From Pseudaminobacter soli (ex Li et al. 2025) (GTDB taxonomy: Bacteria > Pseudomonadota > Alphaproteobacteria > Rhizobiales > Rhizobiaceae): a stretch of 64,000 bases of DNA. A program made the position numbers and the translations under genes. Positions 1 to 8,902 of this stretch are shown one piece after another (the stretch's first letter is position 1; every line of letters begins with the position of its first letter). The notes under the pieces were generated by a model. That model was not told where the DNA came from and ran no database searches. It saw only the letters and a program-made list of their open reading frames with translations. The stretch is from NCBI RefSeq assembly GCF_029892515.1, contig NZ_JARXVF010000005.1:186001-250000 (forward strand). The letters are read 5' to 3'.

Positions 1-257
1 AAACGGGTATCGGCAGCCGTCTGCGGGTCGAGGGCGGCCACCGCCGCCTCACGCTCGGCCATACTTACTTCGAAGTGCTCGACCTCGGCGCGGTCGAAGG
101 TGCGGCTGTATTGGCGCAACGCCCCGTCGCCGCGCTCGCGCACTGCGGCAAGGACTTCCTTGACCGTCTTTTCGATCTCGCCGGTGTCGGCAGTGGCGGC
201 AGGGCTGGGCGCCTTGAGGAAGCGTGTGCGGGCGGCAGGTTCGGCAGGCAGCGACAT
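1..257 (-). CDS. Histidinol dehydrogenase family protein, N-terminal part (gene runs off left edge)
   Basis: Only the first 85 codons lie in the window; the gene continues beyond base 1. The frame opens at an ATG on the minus strand (cat at 255-257). It reads MSLPAEPAARTRFLK, then a segment of the form TVKEVLAAVRERGDGALRQY followed by SRTFDRAEVE. The pattern V-x-x-V-R-x-x-G-D-x-A-L-x-x-Y-x-x-x-F-D is the usual N-terminal signature of HisD-type NAD-dependent alcohol dehydrogenases. The short basic N-terminus and the position next to an XRE-cupin regulator and a polyamine-type transporter, with no other his gene, fit a catabolic HisD paralogue (for example of the sulfopropanediol dehydrogenase type) better than the histidine biosynthetic enzyme. 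The active-site half is outside the window, so function is not settled. Confidence 0.7.
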   Translation of the reverse strand, partial: MSLPAEPAARTRFLKAPSPAATADTGEIEKTVKEVLAAVRERGDGALRQYSRTFDRAEVEHFEVSMAEREAAVAALDPQTAADTR

Positions 258-391
258 TTTGGTGTTCCGGATGAGTGGGATCGCACAGAGAGTGACGGAC
301 GCGTGCCAGCCAGACAATTGGGCCGGAAAGACGTGTCTAGTATTCCGACCAGTCACTGCTACCATCGGCACAAGCGATCCAGGGGGATGCC

Positions 392-940
392 ATGTCGCAA
401 ATCGGAGCACACCTGCGCGAACTGCGGCGGCGCCGACATCTCGGCATCAGGGAGTTGGCGGTGCGGTCGGGGATTTCGCATTCGACGATCTCGCTCATCG
501 AGCGCGACCGCATCAGCCCGTCAGTGGATACTTTGAGCGCCGTACTGGACGCGCTGGGCACGACGCTGACCGGCTTCTTTTCCGGCATCAAGTCGTCCGT
601 TCCGTCCTCTCCATTCTATTCGGCGCGGGATTGCATCGAAATCGGCAACAACGACTCGATTTCCTACCGGATGCTGGGCGTCAACTTCCCCAACCGCTCC
701 ATCCTGATGCTCCACGAGACCTATGCGCCCGGAGCGGACACCGGCGAGGCCTTCAGCCACCAGGCGCAGGAGGCCGGCTTCGTGATGTCGGGCGCTGTCG
801 AGATCACGGTCGGTAACGACCGCCGCGTACTCAAGCCGGGCGACGGATACTATTTCGACAGCCGCTTGCCGCACCGGTTCCGCAATGTCAGCGGCGAGCC
901 AAGCCAAATCATCAGCGCGGTGACCCCGCCGACATATTGA
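392..940 (+). CDS. XRE-family regulator with C-terminal cupin domain
   Basis: A 182-residue protein with two recognisable parts. Residues 5-60 form an XRE helix-turn-helix (IRELAVRSGISHSTISLIERD). Residues 100-180 form a cupin_2 sensor (HQAQEAGFVMSGAVEITVG, then LKPGDGYYFDSRLPHRF). This is the architecture of PuuR-type regulators, which control amine and amino-acid uptake or degradation genes and bind a small effector in the cupin barrel. It is divergent from the HisD-like gene and upstream of the polyamine-type transporter at 1068-5322, so it probably controls one or both. The ATG at 392 follows GATCCAGGGGGATGCC, giving a usable ribosome site. The ligand is unknown. Confidence 0.85.
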   Translation: MSQIGAHLRELRRRRHLGIRELAVRSGISHSTISLIERDRISPSVDTLSAVLDALGTTLTGFFSGIKSSVPSSPFYSARDCIEIGNNDSISYRMLGVNFPNRSILMLHETYAPGADTGEAFSHQAQEAGFVMSGAVEITVGNDRRVLKPGDGYYFDSRLPHRFRNVSGEPSQIISAVTPPTY

Positions 941-1067
941 GCAGCGCTCGGCACATCAAAACTGGTCGATATCTTAACCAACAGCTGACCTAACGGCATC
1001 AGCTCTGTTGCACCAACCAGAGTTGTGCTTTTGTTATTCTATCCAGAGGTGGAACAAGGATAATAAA

Positions 1068-2120
1068 ATGGCTTTCAAGAGGACAATCAGCACGATCGGC
1101 GCGGCAGCTTTGGCGCTTTCCCTTGCAGCGGGCGCGGCGGCGGCGCGTGACCTGACCATCGTTTCCTGGGGCGGGAATTACCAGGACGCGCAGAAGAAGA
1201 TCTATTTCGAACCCTTCGCCAAGAAGCTCGGCAAGCCGGTGCTCGACGAAAGCTGGGACGGCGGCGTCGGCGTGATCGCCGCCAAGGTGAAAGCCGGCGA
1301 GCCGAACTGGGACGTGGTGCAGGTCGAGACCGAGGAACTCGAACTCGGCTGCACCGACGGCTTCTATGAAAAGATCGACTGGGAGAAGCTCGGCGGCAAG
1401 GACAAGTTCCTGCCGGCGGCGGCGCATGACTGCGGCGTCGGCGCCATCGTCTGGTCGACCTTGCTGAGCTACGACAGCGACAAGCTGAAGGACAACGTGC
1501 CGACCTCCTGGGCCGATTTCTGGGACACCAAGAAGTTCCCGGGCAAGCGCGGTCTGCGCCGTGGCCCGAAATATTCTCTCGAATTCGCGCTCATGGCCGA
1601 CGGCGTGAAGCCGGCCGATGTCTACAAGGTGCTGCGCACGCCCGAGGGCGTGGACCGCGCCTTCAAGAAGCTCGACGAGATCAAGAAGGATGTCGTCTGG
1701 TGGGAGGCCGGCGCCCAGCCGCTGCAGTTGCTCGCCTCGGGCGAAGTGGTGATGACGACCGCCTATAACGGCCGCATCTCCGGCATCAACAAGACCGAAG
1801 GCAAGCACTTCAAGGTGGTCTGGCCGGGCAGCATCTATGCCATCGACAGCTGGGTGGTGCTGCGCAACAGCCTCAACAAGCAGGACGCGATGGACTTCAT
1901 CGCCTTCGCCAGCGCCCCGGAAAACCAGTCCAAGCTGCCTGATTACATCGCCTACGGCCTGCCGCAGAAGCAAGCGGCCGCGGCCGTGCCTGCCGCCGAG
2001 GCAGCCGACCTGCCGACGGCGGAAGCCAACATGGTGAATGCAGTGGCGCTCGACGGTGCCTTCTGGGTCGACAACATCGAGGAGCTGACCAGCCGCTTCA
2101 ACGCCTGGCTGGCGCAGTAA
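1068..2120 (+). CDS. Polyamine-type ABC transporter, periplasmic substrate-binding protein
   Basis: Extracellular solute-binding protein of the PotD/PotF class, 350 residues. I place the start at the ATG at 1068, preceded by AAGGA at 1056-1060, because it gives a clean Sec signal peptide (MAFKRTISTIGAAALALSLA, cut after AAAA). An in-frame upstream ATG at 1008 would put 20 unlikely residues before the signal. The mature protein begins RDLTIVSWGGNYQDAQ, typical of family 1 binding proteins for polyamines and related cations, and it carries WDVVQVE and YDSDKL motifs. It is first in an operon with an ATPase and two permeases (2255-5322). A strong stem-loop separates it from the ATPase gene, as often seen where the binding protein must be made in excess. 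The exact ligand is not predictable. Confidence 0.9.
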   Translation: MAFKRTISTIGAAALALSLAAGAAAARDLTIVSWGGNYQDAQKKIYFEPFAKKLGKPVLDESWDGGVGVIAAKVKAGEPNWDVVQVETEELELGCTDGFYEKIDWEKLGGKDKFLPAAAHDCGVGAIVWSTLLSYDSDKLKDNVPTSWADFWDTKKFPGKRGLRRGPKYSLEFALMADGVKPADVYKVLRTPEGVDRAFKKLDEIKKDVVWWEAGAQPLQLLASGEVVMTTAYNGRISGINKTEGKHFKVVWPGSIYAIDSWVVLRNSLNKQDAMDFIAFASAPENQSKLPDYIAYGLPQKQAAAAVPAAEAADLPTAEANMVNAVALDGAFWVDNIEELTSRFNAWLAQ

Positions 2121-2133
2121 AGCGCCGGAACGA

Positions 2134-2166
2134 CGGACAGCCCGCGCCTCGAGTGCGGGCTGTCCG
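2134..2166 (+). promoter_or_regulatory. Intercistronic stem-loop after binding-protein gene
   Basis: A perfect 12-bp inverted repeat (CGGACAGCCCGC at 2134-2145, GCGGGCTGTCCG at 2155-2166) with a 9-nt loop lies 13 nt after the binding-protein stop and 88 nt before the ATPase start. No T-run follows, so it is more likely an mRNA-stabilising or partial-attenuation hairpin than a full terminator. Confidence 0.65.
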
Positions 2167-2254
2167 ACCATCATCTCCGGCTCGATCGGCGGGATGGTTC
2201 CTTGGGGTATTTTCCGGTCTGCGCCGGAAAGGCAGTGCCTGAAGTGAGGGAAAT

Positions 2255-3319
2255 TTGTCGGCTTTCATTACTCTCGACCGCATCTCCAAGGCCTTCGGTC
2301 AGCTCAAGGTCGTCGATGAACTGGACCTCGAAATCGAGAAGGGCGAATTCGTAAGCCTGCTCGGGCCCTCCGGCTCGGGCAAGACGACGATCCTGATGAT
2401 GCTCGCGGGCTTCATTGAACCGACGGGCGGCGAAATCAGGCTCGAAGGCAAGCGCATCGACCACCTGCCGGCCCATCGCCGCAACATGGGCGTGGTGTTC
2501 CAGAACTACGCGCTGTTTCCGCATATGACGGTCGCCGAGAACGTCGCCTTCCCGCTGATGATGCGCGGTGTTTCCAAAGCCGAGGCCGCCGAGCGTGTCG
2601 GCCGCGCCATAGACATGGTCAAGCTCGGCCATATCAAGGACCGCAAGCCAGCGCAGCTTTCAGGCGGCCAGCAGCAGCGCGTGGCGCTGACGCGCGCGCT
2701 GGTGTTCGAGCCGAGCGTGGTGCTGATGGACGAGCCGCTTGGCGCGCTCGACAAGCAGTTGCGCGAGCATATGCAGTTCGAGTTGCGCGAGCTGCATCGC
2801 CGTCTCGGACTGACCATCGTTTTCGTCACCCACGACCAGGGCGAGGCGTTGACGATGTCGAACCGCATTGCCGTGTTCAATGCCGGCCGGATCGAGCAGC
2901 TGGCTTCGCCGGAGGCGATATATGATCGGCCCAATACGCGCTTCGTTGCCGAATTCATCGGCGAGACAAACCTCTTTGCCGGCAAGGTGGAAGCCTGCGA
3001 AGGCCAGAAAGCCAGGATTAAGCTCGAGAACGGACCTATCGTCGAAGCGAGCATCCCCACCGATTTTGCCGCGGGAAACGCCGCTCTCGTCAGCGTACGG
3101 CCAGAGCGCGTAAGGCTGGCCGAACAGGCCGGCGCCGACAACGCTATCCAGGTCAAGGTTCTGGACACAGTCTACCAGGGCGACCATCTGCGCGTGCGCC
3201 TCGCCGGCAGCGGCATCGACCTGGTCGCCAAGCTGGAGCGCAAGGCGCGCCCCTGGCCAGTGGGCGCCGATGCCTTCGCCACCTTCGAGCCCGACGAATG
3301 CACGGTGATCCGGCCATGA
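2255..3319 (+). CDS. Polyamine-type ABC transporter ATPase (PotA family)
   Basis: A 354-residue cytoplasmic ATPase. It has a Walker A motif (GPSGSGKTT), Q-loop (VVFQNYALFPHMT), signature LSGGQQQRVALTRAL, Walker B VVLMDEPLGALD and switch His (FVTHDQGEAL). A C-terminal TOBE domain from about residue 275 is typical of the PotA/MalK branch. Translation begins at a TTG at 2255, with GTGAGGGA just upstream; no ATG fits the domain start. Its stop (TGA at 3317-3319) overlaps the ATG of the next permease, so the two are translationally coupled. It energises the importer made with the neighbouring binding protein and permeases. Confidence 0.92.
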   Translation: MSAFITLDRISKAFGQLKVVDELDLEIEKGEFVSLLGPSGSGKTTILMMLAGFIEPTGGEIRLEGKRIDHLPAHRRNMGVVFQNYALFPHMTVAENVAFPLMMRGVSKAEAAERVGRAIDMVKLGHIKDRKPAQLSGGQQQRVALTRALVFEPSVVLMDEPLGALDKQLREHMQFELRELHRRLGLTIVFVTHDQGEALTMSNRIAVFNAGRIEQLASPEAIYDRPNTRFVAEFIGETNLFAGKVEACEGQKARIKLENGPIVEASIPTDFAAGNAALVSVRPERVRLAEQAGADNAIQVKVLDTVYQGDHLRVRLAGSGIDLVAKLERKARPWPVGADAFATFEPDECTVIRP

Positions 3320-4503
3320 TGTCGTCGGCCCTACGCGCACGACTGGCGGCACTGGGGCTGATCGCCCCGCTGGTGGCCTTTCTGGTCGTGTTCTTCTTCT
3401 GGCCGTTGGCGACAATGATGATGGCCTCGGTGACCGACGGCACGGTGCGCGGCGTAATGCCCGAGACAGCCGTCGCCTTGTCCGCTTGGGATGGAAACAG
3501 CCCGCCGAGCCCGGAAATGCAGCAGGCTCTGGTCTCGGATTTGCGCAAGCCGGTCGACCAGCTTGCCTTTGGCGACGCGGTGCGACGGCTGAACAGCGAG
3601 CTTTCCGGCTTCCGCTCGCTGATGTCGCACACGACGAGCGCCGTCAGGGATTCGCAAGAAGGCCAGGCGCTCGATCTCGCCACGATCGACCCGCGGTGGG
3701 GCGAGCCAAAATATTGGCTGGCGATGAAGCACGCCATGCCGCTCTACACCGACCGCTACCTGCTGGCCGCCGCCGACCTCGAACGCGACGGCGCCGGCAA
3801 TATCGCGGCCGTCGATGCCGGCGCCTCGGCCAACCGCCAGATCATGCTGCGCACCTTCCTGATTGCAGCGACCGTGACCGTCCTGTGCGCCCTGATCGGC
3901 CTTCCCTATGCGCTGATTGCGGCTTCCGCCACGGGCTGGGTGCGCGCGGCGCTGCTGATTGCGGTGCTGCTGCCTCTCTGGACGTCGCTTCTGGTGCGCA
4001 CCGCTGCCTGGTTCATCCTGCTGCAGAACGAGGGGCTCATCAACGAGGCGCTCAAGGCCATTGGCCTGATCAGCGCACCGCTGCCGTTGATCTTCAACCG
4101 CACCGGCGTCGTCATCGCCATGACGCATGTGCTCCTGCCCTTCATGGTGCTGCCGATCTACAGCGGGCTCCTGACCATACCGGCCAACCTGATGCCGGCG
4201 GCAGCCTCGCTCGGCGCCTCGCGGCTCAAGGCATTCCGGCACGTGCTACTGCCGCTGGCCTTCCCCGGCCTGATGTCGGGCTCGCTGCTCGTCTTCATGG
4301 TGGCGCTGGGCTACTACATCACGCCCGCGCTCGTCGGCGGCCCGAACGACCAGATGATCAGCTCGGTCATTGCCTTCTTCGCCACCGGAACGGCGAACTG
4401 GGGCATGGCGGGCGCGCTCGGCCTGATCCTGCTCGCCGTCACCACTGTGCTCTATCTCGTCTACGGGCGGCTGTCGCGGTCGCCGACCATGGTGGGGACC
4501 TGA
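3316..4503 (+). CDS. Polyamine-type ABC transporter permease (PotB family)
   Basis: Inner-membrane permease of about 395 residues. The N-terminal membrane segment (LAALGLIAPLVAFLVVFFFW) is followed by an unusually long periplasmic stretch (about 120 residues). Then comes the core of five membrane helices with the EAA-type loop SLGASRLKAFRHVLLPLAFP. The start is set at ATG 3316, which overlaps the ATPase stop (ATGA). An in-frame ATG at 3298 would only add residues from the overlap. The long periplasmic insert is larger than in classical PotB but is seen in many rhizobial members of this family. It pairs with the permease at 4507. Confidence 0.88.
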   Translation: MMSSALRARLAALGLIAPLVAFLVVFFFWPLATMMMASVTDGTVRGVMPETAVALSAWDGNSPPSPEMQQALVSDLRKPVDQLAFGDAVRRLNSELSGFRSLMSHTTSAVRDSQEGQALDLATIDPRWGEPKYWLAMKHAMPLYTDRYLLAAADLERDGAGNIAAVDAGASANRQIMLRTFLIAATVTVLCALIGLPYALIAASATGWVRAALLIAVLLPLWTSLLVRTAAWFILLQNEGLINEALKAIGLISAPLPLIFNRTGVVIAMTHVLLPFMVLPIYSGLLTIPANLMPAAASLGASRLKAFRHVLLPLAFPGLMSGSLLVFMVALGYYITPALVGGPNDQMISSVIAFFATGTANWGMAGALGLILLAVTTVLYLVYGRLSRSPTMVGT

Positions 4504-4506
4504 CCG

Positions 4507-5322
4507 ATGGCCGGAAAGACCAGCCCGGCACTGCGCATCGCCCAGATCGTCTTCGGGCTTGCCGTGGTGTTCTTCCTCCTGGCGCCGATCATCGCGATCC
4601 TCCCGCTCGCCTTCAATTCGAGCGTGTTCCTGAACTATCCGATCGAGACCTTTTCCTCGCGCTGGTTCGGCGAGCTGCAAACCAACGAGGTGTGGCGCCG
4701 TTCGATCGTCAACAGCCTGATGATCGGCTCGGGCGCGACCATCGTCGCCACGGTGCTTGGCACGCTCGCAGCACTCGGCCTGCGCAGCAGCCATCTGCCT
4801 TTTGCCAATGCCATCCGCACCACATTCCTGATGCCAATGGTGGTGCCGGCCGTGGTACTCGGCGTCGGCATGCAGATGCTCTATGGCCGGCTCGGGCTTG
4901 CCAACTCCTATCTCGGCGTCATCGTCGCCCATGCCGTGCTGTGCATCCCCTTCGTCATCGTCAGCGTGTCGGGTTCGTTGAACGCCATGGATCCATGGCT
5001 GGAGCGCGCGGCGAGCAGCCTCGGCGCTACCCCACTCGACGTGTTCCGGCGGGTGACGCTGCCGATCATCATGCCCGGCATGCTGACGGGTGCGGTGTTT
5101 GCCTTCGCCACCTCGCTCGACGAGGTGGTGCTGACACTGTTCGTGGCCGGGCCGAACCAGCGCACGCTGGCGCGGCAGATGTTTGCCAGTATCCGCGAAA
5201 ATATCAGTCCCGCGGTGGCGGCCGCCGCCTTCCTGATGATCGTCGGCACGCTTTGCGTTGCGGGCCTTGTGGGCTTCATGCGCTGGCAGCGCCAGCGTGC
5301 CTTGCGACTGCAGCCGACCTGA
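4507..5322 (+). CDS. Polyamine-type ABC transporter permease (PotC family)
   Basis: A 271-residue inner-membrane permease with six predicted hydrophobic segments, starting LRIAQIVFGLAVVFFLLAPI. The coupling-loop motif SLGATPLDVFRRVTLPIIMP contacts the ATPase, and the C-terminal region contains FATSLDEVVLTLF, a hallmark of PotC-type subunits. It starts 3 nt after the first permease stop and completes the four-gene transporter operon. Downstream it meets a convergent aldo-keto reductase gene after 33 nt, with no obvious terminator. Confidence 0.9.
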   Translation: MAGKTSPALRIAQIVFGLAVVFFLLAPIIAILPLAFNSSVFLNYPIETFSSRWFGELQTNEVWRRSIVNSLMIGSGATIVATVLGTLAALGLRSSHLPFANAIRTTFLMPMVVPAVVLGVGMQMLYGRLGLANSYLGVIVAHAVLCIPFVIVSVSGSLNAMDPWLERAASSLGATPLDVFRRVTLPIIMPGMLTGAVFAFATSLDEVVLTLFVAGPNQRTLARQMFASIRENISPAVAAAAFLMIVGTLCVAGLVGFMRWQRQRALRLQPT

Positions 5323-5355
5323 AGGGCGGCGGAGTGATTGGTGGCCTTTGCCCGA

Positions 5356-6195
5356 TCAAAGCATCGGCAGGCTGCCGGGCCATCGGCCGCGCGGAAACGC
5401 CTTGTCGATGCGATCGACTTCCGAAGCGCACAGCTTGATGTCGCCCGCGCCCGCGTTCTCGATCGCATGACCAACGGTCGAGGCTTTGGGGATGGCGACG
5501 ACAGACGCCTCGCGCGTCAGGAATGCCAGCGCCACCTGGCGCGGCGTTGCGCCATGCGCCTGGCCGATCTCGGCAAGCATCTGCCCGCCTGCCGATGCGT
5601 CGGCCGGAAATTCGCCATGGCCGAAGGGGCTGTAGGCCACCACCGTCACGCCATGCGCGGCGCACCAGGGCAATACGCCATGCTCTATGACGCGCTCGCG
5701 CAGATGATAGAGCACCTGGTTGCAGGCGATCCTGCCCTCCCCCGCAACCGAAAGTGCCTCGTCGAGATCGTCGACGTCGAAATTGCTGACGCCCCAGGAC
5801 AGGATCTTGCCGGCTCGGCGCAGTTCCTCGAATGCGCGAAAGGTCTCTTCCAGGGGATAACGGCCGCGCCAGTGCAGCAGGTAGCAATCCAGCCGGTCGG
5901 TGCCGAGCCGCAGCAGCGAGCGCTCGCAGGCCGCGAGCGTGCCGGCATAGGAAGCGTTGCCCGGCAGGACCTTGGAGACGACGAACACCTCCTCGCGGCG
6001 GCCGGCAATCGCATCCCCAACCAACAGCTCGGCGTCACCATACATTTCCGCCGTGTCGATATGGGTCATGCCAAGATCGATCCCACCGCGCAGCGCCGCG
6101 ACAGCCGCCTTGCGATCACCCTCATCGATGTACCAGGTACCCTGGCCGATCCGCGAAACGGTCAGGCCGGTACGCCCGAATGGATGCTGCAGCAT
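5356..6195 (-). CDS. Aldo/keto reductase
   Basis: A 279-residue NADPH-dependent oxidoreductase. The AKR catalytic tetrad is visible as Asp47 and Tyr52 (DTAEMY), Lys75 (VVSKVL) and His108 (LLHWRG). The cofactor-binding end is represented by AIPKAS near the C-terminus. The start at 6195 (MLQHPFGRTG) is chosen because GGGAGG lies 6 nt upstream on the minus strand and the conserved family N-terminus begins there; a longer frame to 6318 lacks family similarity. It follows the GH20 gene on the same strand after about 120 nt, so it may belong to that sugar operon. The substrate is unknown. Confidence 0.88.
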   Translation of the reverse strand: MLQHPFGRTGLTVSRIGQGTWYIDEGDRKAAVAALRGGIDLGMTHIDTAEMYGDAELLVGDAIAGRREEVFVVSKVLPGNASYAGTLAACERSLLRLGTDRLDCYLLHWRGRYPLEETFRAFEELRRAGKILSWGVSNFDVDDLDEALSVAGEGRIACNQVLYHLRERVIEHGVLPWCAAHGVTVVAYSPFGHGEFPADASAGGQMLAEIGQAHGATPRQVALAFLTREASVVAIPKASTVGHAIENAGAGDIKLCASEVDRIDKAFPRGRWPGSLPML

Positions 6196-6314
6196 GGCGA
6201 CCTCCCGTCCGGCCGACTCGTTACCGATCCATCTTAGGGCGCGAAGAGCGAAAGTGGATATAGCCCGCACCGGCATTTTCGGGCAGGTGCGAACCGGAGC
6301 GTCGGGAGGCGGCC

Positions 6315-8339
6315 TCAAGCCGTTGCCGTGATCCCGTAGAGGATTGGCATCAGACCGACCAAAGCCCTAAAACGTTCCCACGACTTGCGCTCGGGCTTGG
6401 TCCACCCGGTCTCGGCCAGCGCCGAGATGCGCGGGAACACCAGGCGGTCGAACACGCCGCGATCGGTCATCGGCTCCGACCAGATGCAGCACTGCACGCC
6501 GAGGAAATGGCGCTTCTGCTCGTCAGTCCAGCCCTTGACCGGGTCGAACTCATAGAGCGTTTCCGGCTCGGACCAGCCGGCCCAGGCAGCACCCGGCTCG
6601 GACCAGGCCGGGCTGTTGGCCATGTCGAGATAGTAGACCTGACCGGGGCATACGACGATGTCGTAGCCCTGGCCGGCAAGTGCTGCCGACACTTCCACCG
6701 AGCGCCAGCCATTGAGGTAGCACCTTTCCTTGTCGATGACGTTGCCATGCGCGGCCTCTTCCCAGCCACCGGTGATGCAGCCGCGCGAGGCGAGGAATGT
6801 CTGTATCCGCTTCAGGAACTCAGCCTGCAGCACCGCCGCACCCGAGCCCTCGATCTCGTCGGCCCCGTGATGGTTGGTCACCACGTTGAGGCGTCTTGCA
6901 TGCGCAGTCGCGACTTCCGCGCCGGCCATATCGCCAAGTCTCGCCAACGCTTCTGGCGAGCCGGACCAGGCGCCCAGCGGCACCTCGTCGGCCCCGACAT
7001 GGATGCGCTTGAACGGGAACAGCTCGATCACCTCGTCAAGGATGGTTTCGAGCACGCGGTAGGTCACCTCGCGCGCCGGGTTGAGGCAGTTGTTGGGAAA
7101 ACCCTGCACGGAGAAATAAAGGCCGTGCTCGGCCGGATCGCGCAGCTCGGGCATCGCGTGCAGCATGGCGTAGCTATGGCCGGGCACGTCGATCTCCGGG
7201 ATCACCTCGATGCCGAGGCGGCCCGCCAGCGCAACGATCTCGCGGATCGCGGCCTTGGTGTAGTAGCCGCCGGTGCGCTGCGGGCCCGAGCCGAGCAGCG
7301 GCGGCAGCGGCAGGCCGTGGCCGCGCCAGGCGCCGATGTGGGTGAGTTCCGGATAGGCGTCGATCTCGATGCGCCAGGCCTCGTCGTCGGACAGGTGCCA
7401 ATGGAAGCGGTTGAGCTTGTTCCAGGCGAGAATTTTCAGGAAGCGGCTGATCTCGGCGTTGCCGTAGAACTGCCGCGCCACGTCGAGATGCGTGCCACGC
7501 CAGCCGAGTGACGGCTCATCCCTGATCTCGCCCTCGGCCGGGAAGACGAACGTTTCGGGATGATGCCGCGCGCCGCGTAGGATCTGGCCAAGCGTGATCA
7601 GGCCGTGGAGCAGGCCGGTTCGGGTGCCGGCAGTCACCGCCACGCGGTCGGCGGCGAAGCGGATGGCATAAGCCTCGGCCCCAAAGCCTTCGGCGATGGA
7701 CAGCGAAACCGGCAGGCCGCCCTCGGCTTCCGGCCGCACGATGCCTTCCACGGGGAACAGATCATCGACCAACTCGCCGAAAGCTTTTGCGGCAGCTTCG
7801 GCCTCGACGCCTTCGGGTCGGAGCGCGAGGCCTGCCGGCACCGAGACACTGCCCGAGACTGAGATGCTGTTCGGCCACGGCACGATGGCAACGGGCACCG
7901 GAGCAGCCACCGGCACGGGATAGATTTCGGCCCCACGCTTCAGCGGCGCATTATCGCCCTTGGCCTTGGTCGCCGCCACAGCCACCGGCAGCGTCGTGCC
8001 GTCGGCCAAAGCGACATAGGCGGTGTTGGCGCCGTCGGTCCAATGGCGCAGCGGATACGAAAGCCCATGCGCGGTTACCGTCCAGGAGGCGCCGGGTTCC
8101 AGCACAAAACCGTCCGGCGGCGAAAGCTCGGAATGGTTGGAAAGCCGCGCAGTCAGGCTGCCGCCCTCCATCACTGCTTCGGGGTCGATGCGCGCGGGGC
8201 CGCTGACGCAGAGCTTGAACCCTTTAAGCGGCGTGGACGAGTGGTTGGTCAGCGTCAGCGAATAGGCAAGGCTTTCGCCAGCGGCGGCGGGCGTCCAATG
8301 GGTCTGCAAGCGCAAGGCGGATTTCGTCTGGATGGTCAT
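6315..8339 (-). CDS. Beta-N-acetylhexosaminidase, GH20
   Basis: A 674-residue glycoside hydrolase family 20 enzyme that removes terminal GlcNAc or GalNAc. The catalytic barrel begins near residue 275 (WRGTHLDVARQFY). It contains the substrate motif HWHLSDDEAWRIEIDAYPEL and the catalytic pair Asp451-Glu452 (HVGADE), where Glu protonates and Asp positions the substrate acetamide. The N-terminal 270 residues hold a beta-sandwich-like part and the usual GH20b segment. There is no signal peptide, so it acts in the cytosol on imported oligosaccharides. It is last or near last in the operon that encodes the oligopeptide-type transporter at 8903-14288, which points to uptake and cleavage of chitobiose-like glycans. 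Confidence 0.9.
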   Translation of the reverse strand: MTIQTKSALRLQTHWTPAAAGESLAYSLTLTNHSSTPLKGFKLCVSGPARIDPEAVMEGGSLTARLSNHSELSPPDGFVLEPGASWTVTAHGLSYPLRHWTDGANTAYVALADGTTLPVAVAATKAKGDNAPLKRGAEIYPVPVAAPVPVAIVPWPNSISVSGSVSVPAGLALRPEGVEAEAAAKAFGELVDDLFPVEGIVRPEAEGGLPVSLSIAEGFGAEAYAIRFAADRVAVTAGTRTGLLHGLITLGQILRGARHHPETFVFPAEGEIRDEPSLGWRGTHLDVARQFYGNAEISRFLKILAWNKLNRFHWHLSDDEAWRIEIDAYPELTHIGAWRGHGLPLPPLLGSGPQRTGGYYTKAAIREIVALAGRLGIEVIPEIDVPGHSYAMLHAMPELRDPAEHGLYFSVQGFPNNCLNPAREVTYRVLETILDEVIELFPFKRIHVGADEVPLGAWSGSPEALARLGDMAGAEVATAHARRLNVVTNHHGADEIEGSGAAVLQAEFLKRIQTFLASRGCITGGWEEAAHGNVIDKERCYLNGWRSVEVSAALAGQGYDIVVCPGQVYYLDMANSPAWSEPGAAWAGWSEPETLYEFDPVKGWTDEQKRHFLGVQCCIWSEPMTDRGVFDRLVFPRISALAETGWTKPERKSWERFRALVGLMPILYGITATA

Positions 8340-8399
8340 GGCGAACTTTCAGTCAGACAAGCGTTCGGATCGTGAATTTTCGGCCCGGCGAGGAACTGG

Positions 8400-8885
8400 C
8401 TATTCTTCAGCCGAGGATAACTTCAGCAGGCCGGCATAGATGCCGGGCTCGGAATTGGGGATCTGCGTTGCGCCCACGGTGCGCTCGTAGAAAGCGGACG
8501 GGCCAACATCGCCGATGATGGCGTAGCCATAGCCCATGGTTTTGAGATCGAGCAGCGAGGCAAGCAGCAGCGCATGCCCGATGCCAAGCCCCCGCACGGT
8601 CTTGTCGACGCCGGTCGGGCCGAAGAAGCCGCGTGCGATCGATTCATGGCAGGCAAAGCCGACCAGCCTTTCGTCGCGCGTGGCGAGGAAGCAGGTCGGC
8701 GGCTGGCGCATGAAGGAAACCGCCGTCTCGCTCGACCAGCCAGAGCCGAAGGTCTTTCGTACCCAGCCGGTGACCAGTTCGAGTTCAGGCGCCAGCGCCC
8801 GGCGGATCGTCACGCCGGCCTTGCGCATGCGCTCGTCCAGTTCGGGTTCAGGCTTCAGAAGGGAAAGATTGACGAGATAATCCAT
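8400..8885 (-). CDS. GNAT-family N-acetyltransferase
   Basis: A 161-residue protein with a GNAT fold. The acetyl-CoA-binding motif A appears as VRGLGIGHALLLASL (about residues 97-111), preceded by a strand containing ERLVGFACHES and followed by YGYAIIGDVGPSAFYERTVGA. The start is the ATG at 8885, 17 nt after the ATPase stop at 8903; a longer open frame on the same strand is only antisense or shifted sequence of the ATPase gene. It lies between the transporter and the GH20 gene, so an acetylation step on an amino sugar or a detoxification role is possible, but nothing in the sequence fixes the acceptor. Confidence 0.85.
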   Translation of the reverse strand: MDYLVNLSLLKPEPELDERMRKAGVTIRRALAPELELVTGWVRKTFGSGWSSETAVSFMRQPPTCFLATRDERLVGFACHESIARGFFGPTGVDKTVRGLGIGHALLLASLLDLKTMGYGYAIIGDVGPSAFYERTVGATQIPNSEPGIYAGLLKLSSAEE

Positions 8886-8902
8886 GCTGGCCTTGCTGCT
8901 TT

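Noticed and set aside
3486-5438. A 650-codon open frame on the plus strand across two permease genes
   Set aside because: It is a shifted frame of the permeases, very rich in Arg, Pro and His, with no hydrophobic helices or motifs.
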